Assembly: GCA_963662175.1 (NCBI GenBank)
Contig: OY759224.1
Coordinates: forward strand, 27,041,489-27,105,488
DNA length: 64,000 nucleotides
From: Aradus depressus
Lineage: Eukaryota > Arthropoda > Insecta > Hemiptera > Aradidae
Reading direction: 5' to 3'
Every line of letters begins with the position of its first letter. The first letter of the stretch is position 1. Positions 30,176-39,884 of the stretch are shown in pieces. A model generated the notes under the pieces. It saw nothing but the letters and a program-made list of their open reading frames with translations, was not told the DNA's origin and searched no databases. The position numbers and the translations under genes are program-made.

Positions 30176-30540
30176 AACGAGCTCCAGATTGCAAATACAT
30201 AATATGTATCTTCAGTTATCTTCACAGACACACATTTTTTTTTTCTCATATTATGAGAGAAAAAAAATGTGTGTCTGTGAAGATAACTGCCGATAGAATG
30301 ATAGTATCAACATGAAATTTTATATGTGAATTCAGAATCCTATAAAGACGACACCTTATGATTTTCAGCTAAATCGACCATAAGGAAAGGGGAGATTAGA
30401 GGGGAGGCTCAACTCAAAAATCCTAATAACTACTGATGTAATGAATGTATCGACATGAAATTAAGTATGAGGATTTAGGAGCCCCCAGCGCAGACGGTCG
30501 ACTGGTTTTGGAGATGAGGCGAAATGTTAAATAATACATA
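30176..30540. repeat. HE inverted junction with a perfect hairpin
   Basis: 'TTATCTTCACAGACACACAT' followed by TTTTTTTTTTCTCAT is mirrored at once by ATGAGAGAAAAAAAATG and 'TGTGTCTGTGAAGATAA' (about 30216-30287). A plus-orientation HE body then follows ('ACTGCCGATAGAATGATAGT', 'GACGGTCGACTGGTTTTGGA'). It is a head-to-head join of two HE copies. Confidence 0.8.
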
Positions 30541-30856
30541 ACTTCCCGTATACTTCGTTTATTAACACTGATCTCGAAATAGTGCACACAAAACACAAGA
30601 TTTTTTTTTACTTTTTTTTTTAGACTCCGACCAAGAAGAAAGAGTGAATGAAATCTTGAAAAGGCTGCAGCCTGAAGCTTAACATTGAAGTCATTCCGTT
30701 CAGCCAGAATGGAGACAGATGAAGTTGTCATGTACATTGTCCAGCAGATCCCACAGATGTAGATTCAGAAAGACCTCCCGCTGTTCGGAACAGATTTGGT
30801 CTTTACATGGCACTCCCCAGTTCTTGACTATATTACAAAATGTGGTTATCCTTCTA

Positions 30857-31244
30857 TAGTAGAACCTCGATTAACTGTGTCTCGATTATCCGTGTTCGTG
30901 ATTAACCGTGGTGTGTAAGCAGTAAGTAAAGGTTCCTAGAAACTTACGAGACAGAGAAGAGTGACAATGATGACAATTTTGGAGCGAAAGAAGAAAACAT
31001 TCAGACAAGTCAAGCAATGGAACCAGTTCATGTCCTCAACTTCTGCCAATTTGAGAATTTGAGAAAAATTAGAACTGAAGTAAGGAAAATAATTTCAAAC
31101 CGCAAAAAAAAAAAAAAAAAAAAGGATTACTTCACAGTACACACATATGTAGTTCGTTAAATAAAAAGTGACTCGATTAACCGTGGTTTTCATTTATCCG
31201 TGCGACCTCTCCCCCCATTACTCCGGATAATCGAAGTTCTATTT
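30857..31244. mobile_element. pogo/Tigger-type non-autonomous element
   Basis: 388 bp between TA dinucleotides (30855-30856, 31245-31246). The ends TAGTAGAACCTCGATTAAC and GGATAATCGAAGTTCTATTT are inverted repeats of the CAGTAGAACCTC type. The interior matches both halves of the 10.0-10.98 kb element but lacks its Jockey insertion. No transposase frame was recognised. Confidence 0.8.
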
Positions 31245-31279
31245 TATATCATTATTTTCTTAGAGTACAATGCTTACGG

Positions 31280-31671
31280 CAATAGCGTAGCGAGGTAGGC
31301 TGAGGCCCATGGGCAGCTCGACAGTGAGACCCCCCACATACAAATATTCTGATTCAAAAATGACAATTTAGGCAGAAAGCAATAGTGATGAGTGTGGGGT
31401 TGGCAGCCCTGCTCAGAAGTTGTTATGAAACGTACCTAAAGAGTGAGTTTGTTTATGCTCGCATGACGTCATCCAGCTGGAAGGACGAGACCCAAAACAT
31501 GATTTACAAAAGTATGTTTCAGAGTTGAAGTTGTTACAGAATTTTATTAAGAAAATGAAATATTAAGAAACAAAAAAAAAAAAAAAATGGAGGCTGGAGG
31601 CCCCTTTTTAATTCAATTTGCCTGAGGCCCGTGGCTTTAGCCACTCCCGCTCGACCGTCGCTACGCTACTG
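31280..31671. mobile_element. hAT-type MITE with 8 bp target-site duplication
   Basis: A 392 bp element with ends CAATAGCGTAGCGAGG and CGTCGCTACGCTACTG, an inverted pair of the form CARTAGCGTAGCGA. GCTTACGG stands on both sides (31272-31279 and 31672-31679); an 8 bp duplication is the hallmark of hAT transposition. Subterminal GGCCCATGGGC and GAGGCCCGTGGC are also related. There is no coding capacity. Confidence 0.88.
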
Positions 31672-31870
31672 GCTTACGGTTGAACTTCAAAGGTACCCCA
31701 TGAATGGTGGAAATTGAACATAAATAATAATAATATTTATTTCCGTAAATCCATAACTTGGTAACGTCATACAATATAAAATAGATTATACGCTAACCGA
31801 TGAAATACGTAAATAATAGATTTTTTTTTTCAACAACGCTCATTTTCTTGGAATTTTTTTTCCTTTAGCC

Positions 31871-32415
31871 TACGGTTACTATGGATGCGAGTTCTGACGA
31901 GTTCTGACGAATTCGTCCGAACAAACAAACGCCTGTTTTCAAATGAGAGTGTTTACACTGGCTCAGGACATGCACGACGTCGTCAGAACCAGTTGAGCAT
32001 TCAAACAAGTTTGATTTTTTCGGGCGACCTGCGTCTGTTTTGGGTGTTTTCGTTCGTTGAATTTTGAGTGATTTGGTTATTTCACCATGGATAACGATAA
32101 ATTGATAAGTCTTGTGTACGGGAACAAATTGTTGGTCCCACAATTCTTGAAATAACATTTTAAACTCTCCTTTGTCGTCTCTGCAAAAAAAAACTGGTTG
32201 ACATGCTCTGTTTACCCAACAATTAACAACAATAACTTTATTAACGGACTTTCTAGAAAATAAAATTCATCAAGTTCGTCCATGTTTGCTGGGCGGCAGA
32301 AACGTACTGACTATCAGAATATCAGAAAAAGCGCACAGTGTAACCGCCTTGCTCTGACGAGGATTTCGGACATACTCGTCCGAACACATTTTCGTTCGAA
32401 TTCGCATGCACAGTA
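31871..32415. mobile_element. TIR element of uncertain superfamily
   Basis: The left end TTACTATGGATGCGAGTTCT and the right end, read inverted as TTACTGTGCATGCGAATTCG, form an imperfect terminal inverted repeat with further GACGA/TCGTCCGAACA matches inside. The interior has no recognised protein. The target-site duplication could not be fixed. Confidence 0.6.
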
Positions 32416-32419
32416 ACAG

Positions 32420-32890
32420 TAGTCTTAGGCTGGGGAAGTGTAACCCATTTTTAATTCTGAAATAGAGGGGCGGGCTAAATTACCTGGTTTATTTACGAAC
32501 ATTTTATCTATGAATTAAAACTCTCCCATGGGAAGGGACTCGAACCCGCGTCCATGGTGATACATGAAATTTTTTTTGTGTATCCAGAACCTTATAAGAA
32601 CGACATATAATGATTTTCAGTCAAATCGGTCAAAGAGAAAAAATGTATTGGGGGGGGGGGGGGGGGGGGGGGACTTGAACACAAAAATCATTAACTTAAA
32701 TATTCATTTTCAGCCTAAACGGTCGATTGGTTTTAGACAACAAAAATCTAATTGATTTATTCGTCCTGTGAACACTGCCGGTCATTTAGAGAAATTTTTT
32801 TTTTTTTTAATCGGGAGAAATTTTTATGAAACCTCAACCTCGAATTTCTGACAAATATATAACTTTCTCGTTTGGCTTTACTGGGGAAGT
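32420..32890 (+). repeat. HE fragments with a G run
   Basis: 'GGCTGGGGAAGTGTAACCC' at 32431, then a plus-orientation body ('TTTTCAGTCAAATCGGTCAA', a ~22 G run at 32650-32672, 'CCTAAACGGTCGATTGGTTT'). An inverted end follows, 'GACAAATATATAACTTTCTC' and 'TTACTGGGGAAGTAAAA' near 32880-32896. Confidence 0.65.
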
Positions 32891-33149
32891 AAAAAAATCA
32901 TTTCATATATACCCTGATGAAAGAGTTGAGAAAGTACAACAAACAAAAATCATGAAACAGTTGAACATAACTCATGAAACAGTTGAACATAAGCTCATGA
33001 AACAGCAACACAGTGCTCATGAGGTGAGTGAGCCTGAAAGCTCATTAATCCCTCCCGATGGAGCATCTTATACAGAATGGTTTCATCAAAGGAAAGTCGA
33101 CCTCTCCCCTTCCCCATATGAGAGAAAACTAGTTATCATCAGTAAGTAG
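32890..33149 (+). other. Open stretch with 24 bp direct repeats, unrecognised
   Basis: An open frame runs from HE sequence through about 33149. Its middle encodes near-repeats (MKQLNITHETVEH, MKQQHSAHE) from 24 bp DNA repeats at 32952-33021. Its start lies inside an HE terminus, so it is not a dependable gene. No family resemblance was seen. Confidence 0.3.
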
Positions 33150-33394
33150 CACTTTCACCCAAGGGATGGAGTTATTCATATTAAAGCACAACGTAAAGGG
33201 GGTGCGATAATAGGTTACCTTGTGATACTCACAACCTGCTCCAAATTTATAGGCGTAATAAAGCTCTTCAGAAAATAAAGATGGACTTTATTCGTATACA
33301 TTGCCAACAAGGAAACTTATATCTCAGCTTTCAAATGATGGCTGATGTGACTGAATGTAGGGGTGGGTTTTGTACCTATATTGTCCAAAAGATA

Positions 33395-33925
33395 TAGTAA
33401 ACTAGCAGTAATACCCGGCGTTGCCCGGGGAACTTTGACTTTTCTCCCAATATCTCCTATAAGGCTATTCAGTTCCTCGACAGGATTCATGATGTTATAA
33501 TTTTCAATTATTCATACGGAATAAGGCTTATAGTCCTTCAACTGTAGTAACGCTAGCTTTGGAGCTAAAACTAATTTATTCAAAAAGATTTCTCATTAAT
33601 CGTTGCAATGGCTTTCGAGTTACAAAGATTGCGTGAGTGGATGCTGGGATGGACCAGGGGTTGATTAAAAAATAGACCTTAACCTTCCGGTAGATAAAAC
33701 TTATCTATTCAAAAAGATTCCTCATTAATCATTGCAGTGGTTTTTGAGTTACAAAGATTGCGTGGGTGGATGCTGGGATGGACCAGATATTGAGGTACTA
33801 ATACGCCTATAACCTTCCACAGACGATGACGAACAAATTAAAAAAAAATTAATCAAATCCATCAAGCCGTTTGTGAGTTATAGCGGTACAACGCACAGAC
33901 ATTTTCAGCGTTATATATATGATAT
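33395..33925 (+). repeat. CCCGGCGTTGCCCGGG repeat, two internal units
   Basis: Starts ACTAGCAGTAATACCCGGCG then TTGCCCGGGGAAC, and ends 'CCATCAAGCCGTTTGTGAGT', 'AGCGGTACAACGCACAGACA' and TTATATATATGAT. A ~130 bp internal block ('TTATTCAAAAAGATTTCTC', 'GCGTGAGTGGATGCTGGGAT') occurs twice here and once in the 50227-50625 copy. This layout is widespread in insect genomes, but I cannot place its class with confidence. Confidence 0.75.
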
Positions 33926-34046
33926 ATTATGATGATAGACGTTTTGGGAAGGTTTTTGGCATCTCGCCGAGCGAAATTAGAAAAAATATATTTAATATAG
34001 AATGTGCTTTACAGTTTTTCGCTCTCTCACCTCTTATGCCCCGTTT

Positions 34047-34432
34047 GCACTATGTAGCAAAACAGCTATATAGCTGAGCTGTATAGCTATGACTAAAAAG
34101 AGCTATATAGCTATGACTAAAAACGTTTCGTTGTGTAACTGTAGCAGCTGTATGAGGCTGTACTTGATGAAATCAATCAGTTTACTGCGAGATGGCAAGC
34201 ACACACCTGACGAGCATCTTCGGGCGACAGCTATATAGCTGTGCTACAACAAAACACGCGCTTCTAGCCCGGCTATATAGTCCCCTTTGATCTTACCGAC
34301 AACCGACGGGAAACTCATTTCCTGCTATATAGCTCTTGAATTGAGCTAATCGGGTGACGTTTTCAAAAACTTGTATCACAGCTACATAGCTCGGCTATAT
34401 AGCTGTTTTGCTACATAGTGTAAACGCGTCAT
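34047..34432. mobile_element. TIR element rich in AGCTATATAGCT palindromes
   Basis: The ends GCCCCGTTTGCACTATGTAG and, read inverted, GACGCGTTTACACTATGTAG form terminal inverted repeats that extend inward through CAAAACAGCTATATAGC. AGCTATATAGCT-like 12-mers occur at least six times, including in the subterminal zones. The end sequence recalls Harbinger-type MITEs. The target duplication is not clear. Confidence 0.7.
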
Positions 34433-34600
34433 AACATTGGCAGTTATTGGGGTTTTTGAGTTTAGCCTCCCCTCTTAACCCTGCTTCTTTTTGGACAATT
34501 TGAAAATAACTAGCTATTCGAATTTGAGTTTTTGTGTTCACAGACAGTCACACAGCCAGGCAGTATGTTTACTTCCCCAACTGTTCGAAGTACATTTATA
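34433..34600 (-). repeat. HE family fragment (minus orientation)
   Basis: 'ACATTGGCAGTTATTGGGGT', 'TTTGAGTTTTTGTGTTCACA' and 'TTACTTCCCCAACTGTTCGA'. Diverged. Confidence 0.6.
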
Positions 34601-34615
34601 AAAGAATAAAATTGC

Positions 34616-35075
34616 TACAATGCTTTCATTTTTCTTTAAATGTCAGTTGGATGTACGTTATTGTTTTATTGATTAATTTATTTATAGTTTATTTATTATT
34701 TAGACTTTTTCATATATTCATTTATAATTGATTAATATATTTTTTCATATATTGTTGTAGTCACATTGTTTTCTTTTCTATATCTCGCACATTGGGACCT
34801 GATCATGGGACGTAAGAACGTCCCGAAACATCGTTGGGATAAATTCACTTCCGAAGAGTTTTTTTTAAAAATAGTTATCTTAATTTTTATTAAATTGAAA
34901 AATGTCTCTTCTTATTATAAACGTATCTTGTATTATTTTTTTATACTCGTATATTTGTTCAGTTTTATTAATTTCATTTTACTTTGTTTAATAGTTTTGT
35001 TATTACTACTAATCATAGGTGTGTTAGACTCAAGTAGTTATAAATCTATATCTTAATGTATGATTTTATATTATA
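34616..35075 (+). repeat. PL-A copy with hammerhead-like motif
   Basis: 'CATATTGTTGTAGTCACATT', 'ATATCTCGCACATTGGGACC', then CTGATCA, GGGACG-TAAGAA-CGTCCC and GAAAC at 34799-34830. 'TTATCTTAATTTTTATTAAA' and 'TTGTTATTACTACTAATCAT' follow. Its sequence is nearly the same as 45075-45400. One core base differs (CTGATCA for CTGATGA), which should disable a hammerhead. Confidence 0.7.
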
Positions 35076-35129
35076 CACACATAAATTTTATATTTATCGA
35101 CCTCCAGATGCCAAATGTGAAAAATAAAT

Positions 35130-35430
35130 CCCCGATTGTGTGTCTGTGAACACGATAACTCCCGATAGAATGAATGTATCGACATGAATTTTTTTGTAAA
35201 TAACGACACCTACTATTTTCAGCCAAATCGGCCATGGGGAAGAGGCTTAACTGAAAAACTATAATAACTGTCGTTGTAATGAATATATCGATATGAACTT
35301 TTGGAAGACAACTGTTAAATATTAGCGCAAACGGTCGTACTGGTTTTGGAGGGGAAGAGAAAAGTTAATTGATTAATTCGTTCTGGGTAAGTACATTACG
35401 GGGTGATTCACCGAATATTTTTTTTATTTT
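35130..35430 (+). repeat. HE family copy (plus orientation)
   Basis: 'GTGTGTCTGTGAACACGATA', 'AACTCCCGATAGAATGAATG', 'TTTTCAGCCAAATCGGCCAT', 'TTTTGGAGGGGAAGAGAAAA', 'GTTCTGGGTAAGTACATTAC' and 'GGTGATTCACCGAAT'. Near-complete with a short body. Confidence 0.75.
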
Positions 35431-35785
35431 TGGAAACAGGAGCTCGGAAATGTGACCATCGTCTCGACCGAAGAAAAGTGAGTTATCAAGAGTTGGTCAT
35501 GGTCCATTGAACGGGCGAAGAAGGAGCCGGAAAAAGGGCATTGGGGTTAGGAAATGTTGCGTGGGAGTTGAAGAGGCTACCGGGTGCAGTCGCGGTGGGA
35601 ACTACCAACCTGAGGCTGGGCCTCGCAACAATTCCGACATAAGGCAGAAGGTTCACACAGTAGATAACGGCGTTTCTAGACCGTGGTTCCTCTGTACAAC
35701 CTGAGAAACACCTAAGAGTGTTGGGATGTTGCAGTGACTCAAACGGATATCCTAGCTGGAGAGCAGACAGTCCGTTATCTATGTA
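35431..35785. other. Unassigned, less AT-rich block
   Basis: Base composition is more balanced than the surroundings and a 65-codon frame is open (35507-35701, Arg/Gly-rich), but no motif is recognisable. It could be a retrotransposon 5' region. No call is made. Confidence 0.3.
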
Positions 35786-35925
35786 CTAGGGATGGGCGAT
35801 AGTCGATAGTCCAAGTAACTATCGATATGAATTTTCCTTCATTAAAGGATCCCCTTTATATATCCATCTTTGGATAAAAGAAAAAATAGAAAAAAAAAAT
35901 AAGTTTATCGAAATTTTCGTATATA

Positions 35926-36708
35926 CAGTAAAATCCGGTTATAACGATATTCAAGGGACCAAGAAAAATACTTCGTTATATCCGGAACCAAACTGTTATA
36001 AGAAGTGCGTCTTCTAGATCTTGATGTTGGCTGCTACTAAGTTTTTTTTTTTTTTAGTCACATCATTTTCAAACATTTCTTAGATTTTGTCTCTGGATTT
36101 CCAGAATGTCGAGATCGTAGTCTGGGAAATTTGAAGCTCCGACACTAAGTTTTTGATTGTTTCCCCTTTCTCAATCCTATTTATGATTTTCACATTTTCT
36201 TCAATAGAAAATGCGTGACGTTTGTTTGAAGTAATTTTCAATTCAATTTTTACAATGTCACGATGCCTACGGAGGCAAAGGAAAGACTAATCTGAAACTA
36301 GGAATATACGCACTAGAAGGGAAGAAGGGAGTTCGAAGAAAATTCTACAAGGGGGGAATGGTATGTTTGGAAATGGAATAACTCATTGAGCTCGGAAAGA
36401 GTAAACAAGAACCCTGTTCAAAATCTTTTTCTATTATGTCCGTATTTTTCATCTGTTCAAAACTCATACAGTTTTACCCAATTATGTATGTATGTGCGTA
36501 TGTACGTACATATTATATCGATATAACCGGAATGAAAAAACAACTTTTTCTTATGTTTTAGATTGTTTTATACGGAATATCGTTCCTAACATCGTTATAT
36601 CCGGATTTATTTCTTCACTTTTAAATAGCAAACCAAACTAGACACGGGTTTTACATTGTTATATCCGGAAAATCATATATCAGGAATCGTTATAGAAGGA
36701 TTTCACTG
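35926..36708 (-). mobile_element. pogo/Tigger element nested in hAT remnant
   Basis: 783 bp flanked by TA (35924-35925, 36709-36710). The ends CAGTAAAATCCGGTTATAAC and, read inverted, CAGTGAAATCCTTCTATAAC form the TIR, and GTTATATCCGG motifs recur internally. A transposase N-terminus survives on the minus strand. Most of the catalytic region is deleted. Confidence 0.85.
36080..36256 (-). pseudogene. Tigger/pogo transposase N-terminal HTH remnant
   Basis: 58 codons reading NKRHAFSIEENVKIINRIEK, then GETIKNLVSELQISQTTIST and FWKSRDKI before a TAA. This matches the pattern of CENP-B/Tigger-type helix-turn-helix domains (K-R-x-x-(F/L)-S-x-E-E-K-x-x-I-I-x-x-x-E-x-G and then S-x-S-T-I-S), which bind the element ends. 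No DDE motif follows, so it is non-functional as a transposase. Confidence 0.8.
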
Positions 36709-36970
36709 TATATATTTTTTAAAAAAAAGAAAGTTGCGTAACTTATGTTAATCAACTTTGTTTTCCTAGAAACATTTGAATATTTTGAATGGACGCTTGC
36801 CATTTGTGAACACGAAACCAATCCAATTCCTAGTATAGAGCCCTAAAGCAGAAAGATAAGTCTATTATGATTCTTCCAAGAAACTCCTTCCCCTTATTAT
36901 TTTTCTTCTGTCGTTTCCTTTCAACTCTATTTCTCAGTTCGAGTTAGTGTGTTGGACTTGGAACTTGGAA

Positions 36971-37123
36971 ATGCGAATCGTAGCGTGTTTAATTCAGTAT
37001 GCAGTCAAAATCGGACCTGTGGAAAGTGCTAAATGTACTTTGTGCAAAGTTTTATTCAAAATTAGTTACAACACATCCAATTTAAGGGATCACCTGTTAA
37101 GATGCCACCAAGAAAGAAACTAA
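36971..37123 (+). pseudogene. hAT transposase BED-type zinc finger remnant
   Basis: Fifty codons: MRIVACLIQYAVKIGPVESA then KCTLCKVLFKISYNTSNLRD and HLLRCHQERN before a TAA. CTLC gives a CxxC pair and HLLRCH the distal His/Cys. TSNLRxHLxxxH is the signature of BED fingers at the N-terminus of hAT transposases. A second frame after the stop (APKTKQPTAEAG) may be the shifted continuation. The catalytic domain is absent. Confidence 0.75.
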
Positions 37124-37747
37124 GTCTCTGGGTGCTTGCTGGTAAATATAAGTCTTATAAACCGGCACCCAAGACCAAACAACCCACTGCAGAAGCTGGA
37201 TCACTGCCTACTGTTCCATAAAGTTTTCCAAAATATTTTTCATCAATTGGTAATTAATTTTTTTTAAAATTATTAACAAGTGTTTTTGAACTTAAATTAA
37301 TGTCTTAAAATGTTATACTTAATGCGATTATTTTCGACAGAAAATGTTATTTCCATAAAATAAAAGTTCGATTTGAAAGAACAGTCGATACTTATTCGAT
37401 TGATATTTTTATTATAATAGAACATTCGATACTTATTCGATTGATATTTTTATTCCTATGAAGAAACCCATAATATCCATTCATGGATTTTCGCTCAAGC
37501 GCCAATTGTCCTGAGATGATTTGCGCTTCATTCGCCATTCTGCTACTAATAATCGGATCGGATCGGATGAGCGGTACAAATATAAAGCCTTTTCAAAATA
37601 ACCAGATATATAGCGAGAAATTTGATATATAATTGAGTGTCTGTTCTGAATAATCAATCGTTGATCTCCAATAAGCGAACAAAGGATTTGAGTTCTACCT
37701 CAAGGCGTGGTTATATCCCAAATAGCTTCCAGGGGTCTTGGTCGTAT

Positions 37748-37923
37748 TTGATAGCTTTATTTGTGCAATGATGCCTAATCATTTCACAAATTGGTTAATT
37801 GTGCTTCAAATATTCACTCATGTTCTTGGAGGTGTCTGATTGATAAGACTGGAGTGAATATTTGAAGCACAATTAACCAATTTGTGAAATGACTAGGCAT
37901 CATTGCACAAATAAAGCTATCAA
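37748..37923. repeat. Hairpin with ~72 bp arms
   Basis: 'TTGATAGCTTTATTTGTGCA', 'ATGATGCCTAATCATTTCAC' and 'TTCAAATATTCACTC' on the left are mirrored, with one or two differences, by 'GAGTGAATATTTGAAGCACA' and 'GCACAAATAAAGCTATCAA' on the right, around a ~32 bp loop. A transcript would form a long, almost perfect stem. Probably a MITE or fold-back remnant. Confidence 0.85.
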
Positions 37924-37925
37924 TA

Positions 37926-38177
37926 GTGATATCATTTCAATCCTGGTACAAAAATTGGAGAATGAAGGTGAACGACAAGAAGGCAGTTCACATTGTCTTT
38001 ACTCTGCGTCGCAAATATAACTACCCTCCAATAGACCTTAACAAAAATGCCGTCCCTTCAAAAAACGATGTCCACTATCTATGCCTTCTAGTTGACAAGC
38101 GACTAACATGGAATTCTAGCACTCCACTGACAAGACAAAAAATAATAGACGCTACAAACTGTTTCTCAGACTACTAG
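37926..38177 (+). pseudogene. Jockey-type RT fragment
   Basis: The frame WYKNWRMKVNDKKAVHIVFT then LRRKYNYPPIDLNKNAVPSK, VHYLCLLVDKRLTWN and LTRQKI matches in order the segment just after the YADD motif in the 25.1-26.3 kb Jockey copy (WKVKINEIKSLHVTFALRR, LDRRLTWNKHV). It begins at the border of the hairpin. Stops and deletions end it. Confidence 0.7.
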
Positions 38178-38195
38178 AAACACATATTTTTTAGA

Positions 38196-38487
38196 CATTG
38201 CTCAGATACGGCTGTGTAGAGAAAGCCTGGCTAGAGTGTCGGTGGGAGGAGTGAACTACCTCTTTAACAGGGAAGACAGCTGTAGTGTCTGCAACGAAGA
38301 CCGACCTGACGACATCCACCACTTCTTCATGGAGTGTCCAGCCTTCAGCCAACTGAGAAAAAAGTACCTGGTAGAAGCACTGAGGAGCCCACAACCTCAC
38401 AAGACCCTTTTCAACATTAGAAACAACCAAAACCTCAATAATATCATACTATACATAGTAAGGGCGCTAAAAATTAGAGGACATTGA
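38196..38487 (+). pseudogene. LINE C-terminal Cys/His domain fragment
   Basis: The frame DIAQIRLCRESLARVSVGGV leads to CSVCNEDRPDDIHHFFMECP, a CxxC-x(8)-HH-x(4)-C cluster found after the RT in several LINE clades, then AFSQLRKKYLVEALRSPQ and a stop at 38487. It adjoins a Jockey RT fragment, but the two may come from different elements. Cysteines and histidines are intact. Confidence 0.7.
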
Positions 38488-38699
38488 AGTATTTAAATAA
38501 AATATCATTTCACTAGAAGTTTTTTCACTATATTTTTTCATTTGTTAATTAACAGATTCTATTGTACTTTATTATTATTATTATTTTCTATTTTCATTTA
38601 TTTAATTTTTTTTTTAAACTGAATAATGTATATATCTGGCCGAACCCTGAGCCTAAAAGATGTATTTCCTAAAGGCTAATAAAGAATTGAATTGAATAT
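38488..38699 (+). mobile_element. LINE 3' UTR with pentanucleotide tail
   Basis: AT-rich sequence ending 'GCCTAAAGGCTAATAAAG' closer to AATAAA then GAATTGAATTGAATA. A polyadenylation signal followed by GAATT repeats is a common LINE 3' end. Confidence 0.65.
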
Positions 38700-38874
38700 T
38701 TTTAGACACTTCCTTGATTTACCAGAAAATGGTTAATACTATCGAAAAATTGGTCCTTACTAAAAATGTTGCTCATAAAATTCCCAAACGCTCGTTGTAC
38801 TCAAATTTGAGAGAGGATCAATACGACCAAAATTATAGCGGCTCAAACAATAAAAAATATAATCCCGTAGGAAA
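38700..38874 (+). repeat. DR family copy, left half
   Basis: 'CTATCGAAAAATTGGTCCTT', 'ACTAAAAATGTTGCTCAT' and 'CAATACGACCAAAATTATAG' match 1220-1400. It continues at 39450-39510 ('TTTCAAAATAATGTTCATAT') on the far side of the pogo-type insertion. Confidence 0.75.
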
Positions 38875-38876
38875 TA

Positions 38877-39447
38877 CAGTGTTAACTCCATTTAACGCCA
38901 CTCGATTTAACGACAAACTCCCTAACACATCGAAATTACGTGAATCTGGTTGGTTTACCTTGTTGTCCATACAATGATACACTCTATGTAGCATCTCACC
39001 CAGTCTAAATAACGACAACAATTCGTCATTACTAAGCAATAAACAGTACTTTCAAGTTGTCGAAATTAATAAGAACTGCAGCTGTGTACGGTCTTTTGTT
39101 TGTTATTTTGTTGCTTTATTGTCTAGCACGTATTTACCTCCACTGTCGGCATCATACGTACCGAAGATTCTAAGAAATTCGTTCTTTTGTTTGTTGTATT
39201 ACCGTAAAATCCTGGAGCAGCAAAAAACCTCAGACGAAGATAACATACTATACGCAAATAGCGTATCAATATTAATGTTTGTTGTTTGTAAATGTGATAC
39301 TTTATTAGTAAATACATATTATAATAGTAAAATACTATTAAATTTAATGTAATATGTATTAATTTTTCTTCTCTTCATTTAACGACACTCTCAATAACGC
39401 CATAAAATGCGCAGTCCCTTAAGTGTCGCTATATAGAGTTTATACTG
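38877..39447. mobile_element. pogo-type element at a TA target
   Basis: 571 bp between TA at 38875-38876 and 39448-39449. The ends CAGTGTTAACTCCATTTAAC and, read inverted, CAGTATAAACTCTATATAGC start with CAGT as pogo elements do; TTTAACGACA words recur inside both ends. Joining the flanks restores GAAATATTTCAAAATAATG, as at 1399-1417. The interior has short frames but no recognisable transposase. Confidence 0.85.
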
Positions 39448-39510
39448 TATTTCAAAATAATGTTCATATTGTATCGCAATAAATATAACAACAAAGCAAT
39501 TATGAATGTA

Positions 39511-39841
39511 ACTTTTTTTTTTTAAGCGTGGTATAAGAAAGTCCTGTAATGGTCATATATTTTATTTTTATTTTTATTTTGGAAAGAGAAATCTCCTTTG
39601 ATAAGGAAACTGTTAGGAAGTGGTAGATTTGACATCAATAACTCATGCAATGCATGAAAAGAGTTGGTTGAGAGAGTTAGCCCCCAAGTTGGCCCCACAA
39701 AGGGAGAGAAGTTGGTTCTGATAGATGTGATGTTGGCTGCTGCTTGCTCTATTGATTGGACCGAGCGCTATACCTTGGCTTGTGGTCCCCAAGATCTATA
39801 GCTTTCTACTTCCTTTCACATATTTCCTACATAGGTCCACA

Positions 39842-39884
<43 letters not shown>

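Larger units (their letters stand above)
35787..37460. mobile_element. hAT-type element remnant, right end lost
   Basis: The left end AGGGATGGGCGATAGTCGAT has the (C/T)AGGGATGGGC form seen in hAT ends, and a BED zinc finger remains at 36971-37123. ATCGATA/TATCGAT words cluster near both borders. Two 46 bp direct repeats ('CGATACTTATTCGATTGATA') at 37383-37455 lie near where the right end should be, but no inverted ATCGCCCATCCCT was found. A pogo/Tigger element is nested at 35926-36708. Confidence 0.6.

Noticed and set aside
33395..33925. Assignment of the CCCGG repeat to Helitrons or to an RTE 3' tail
   Set aside because: Neither the Helitron end rules (TC start, hairpin plus CTRR end) nor a coding link could be confirmed, so the class is left open.
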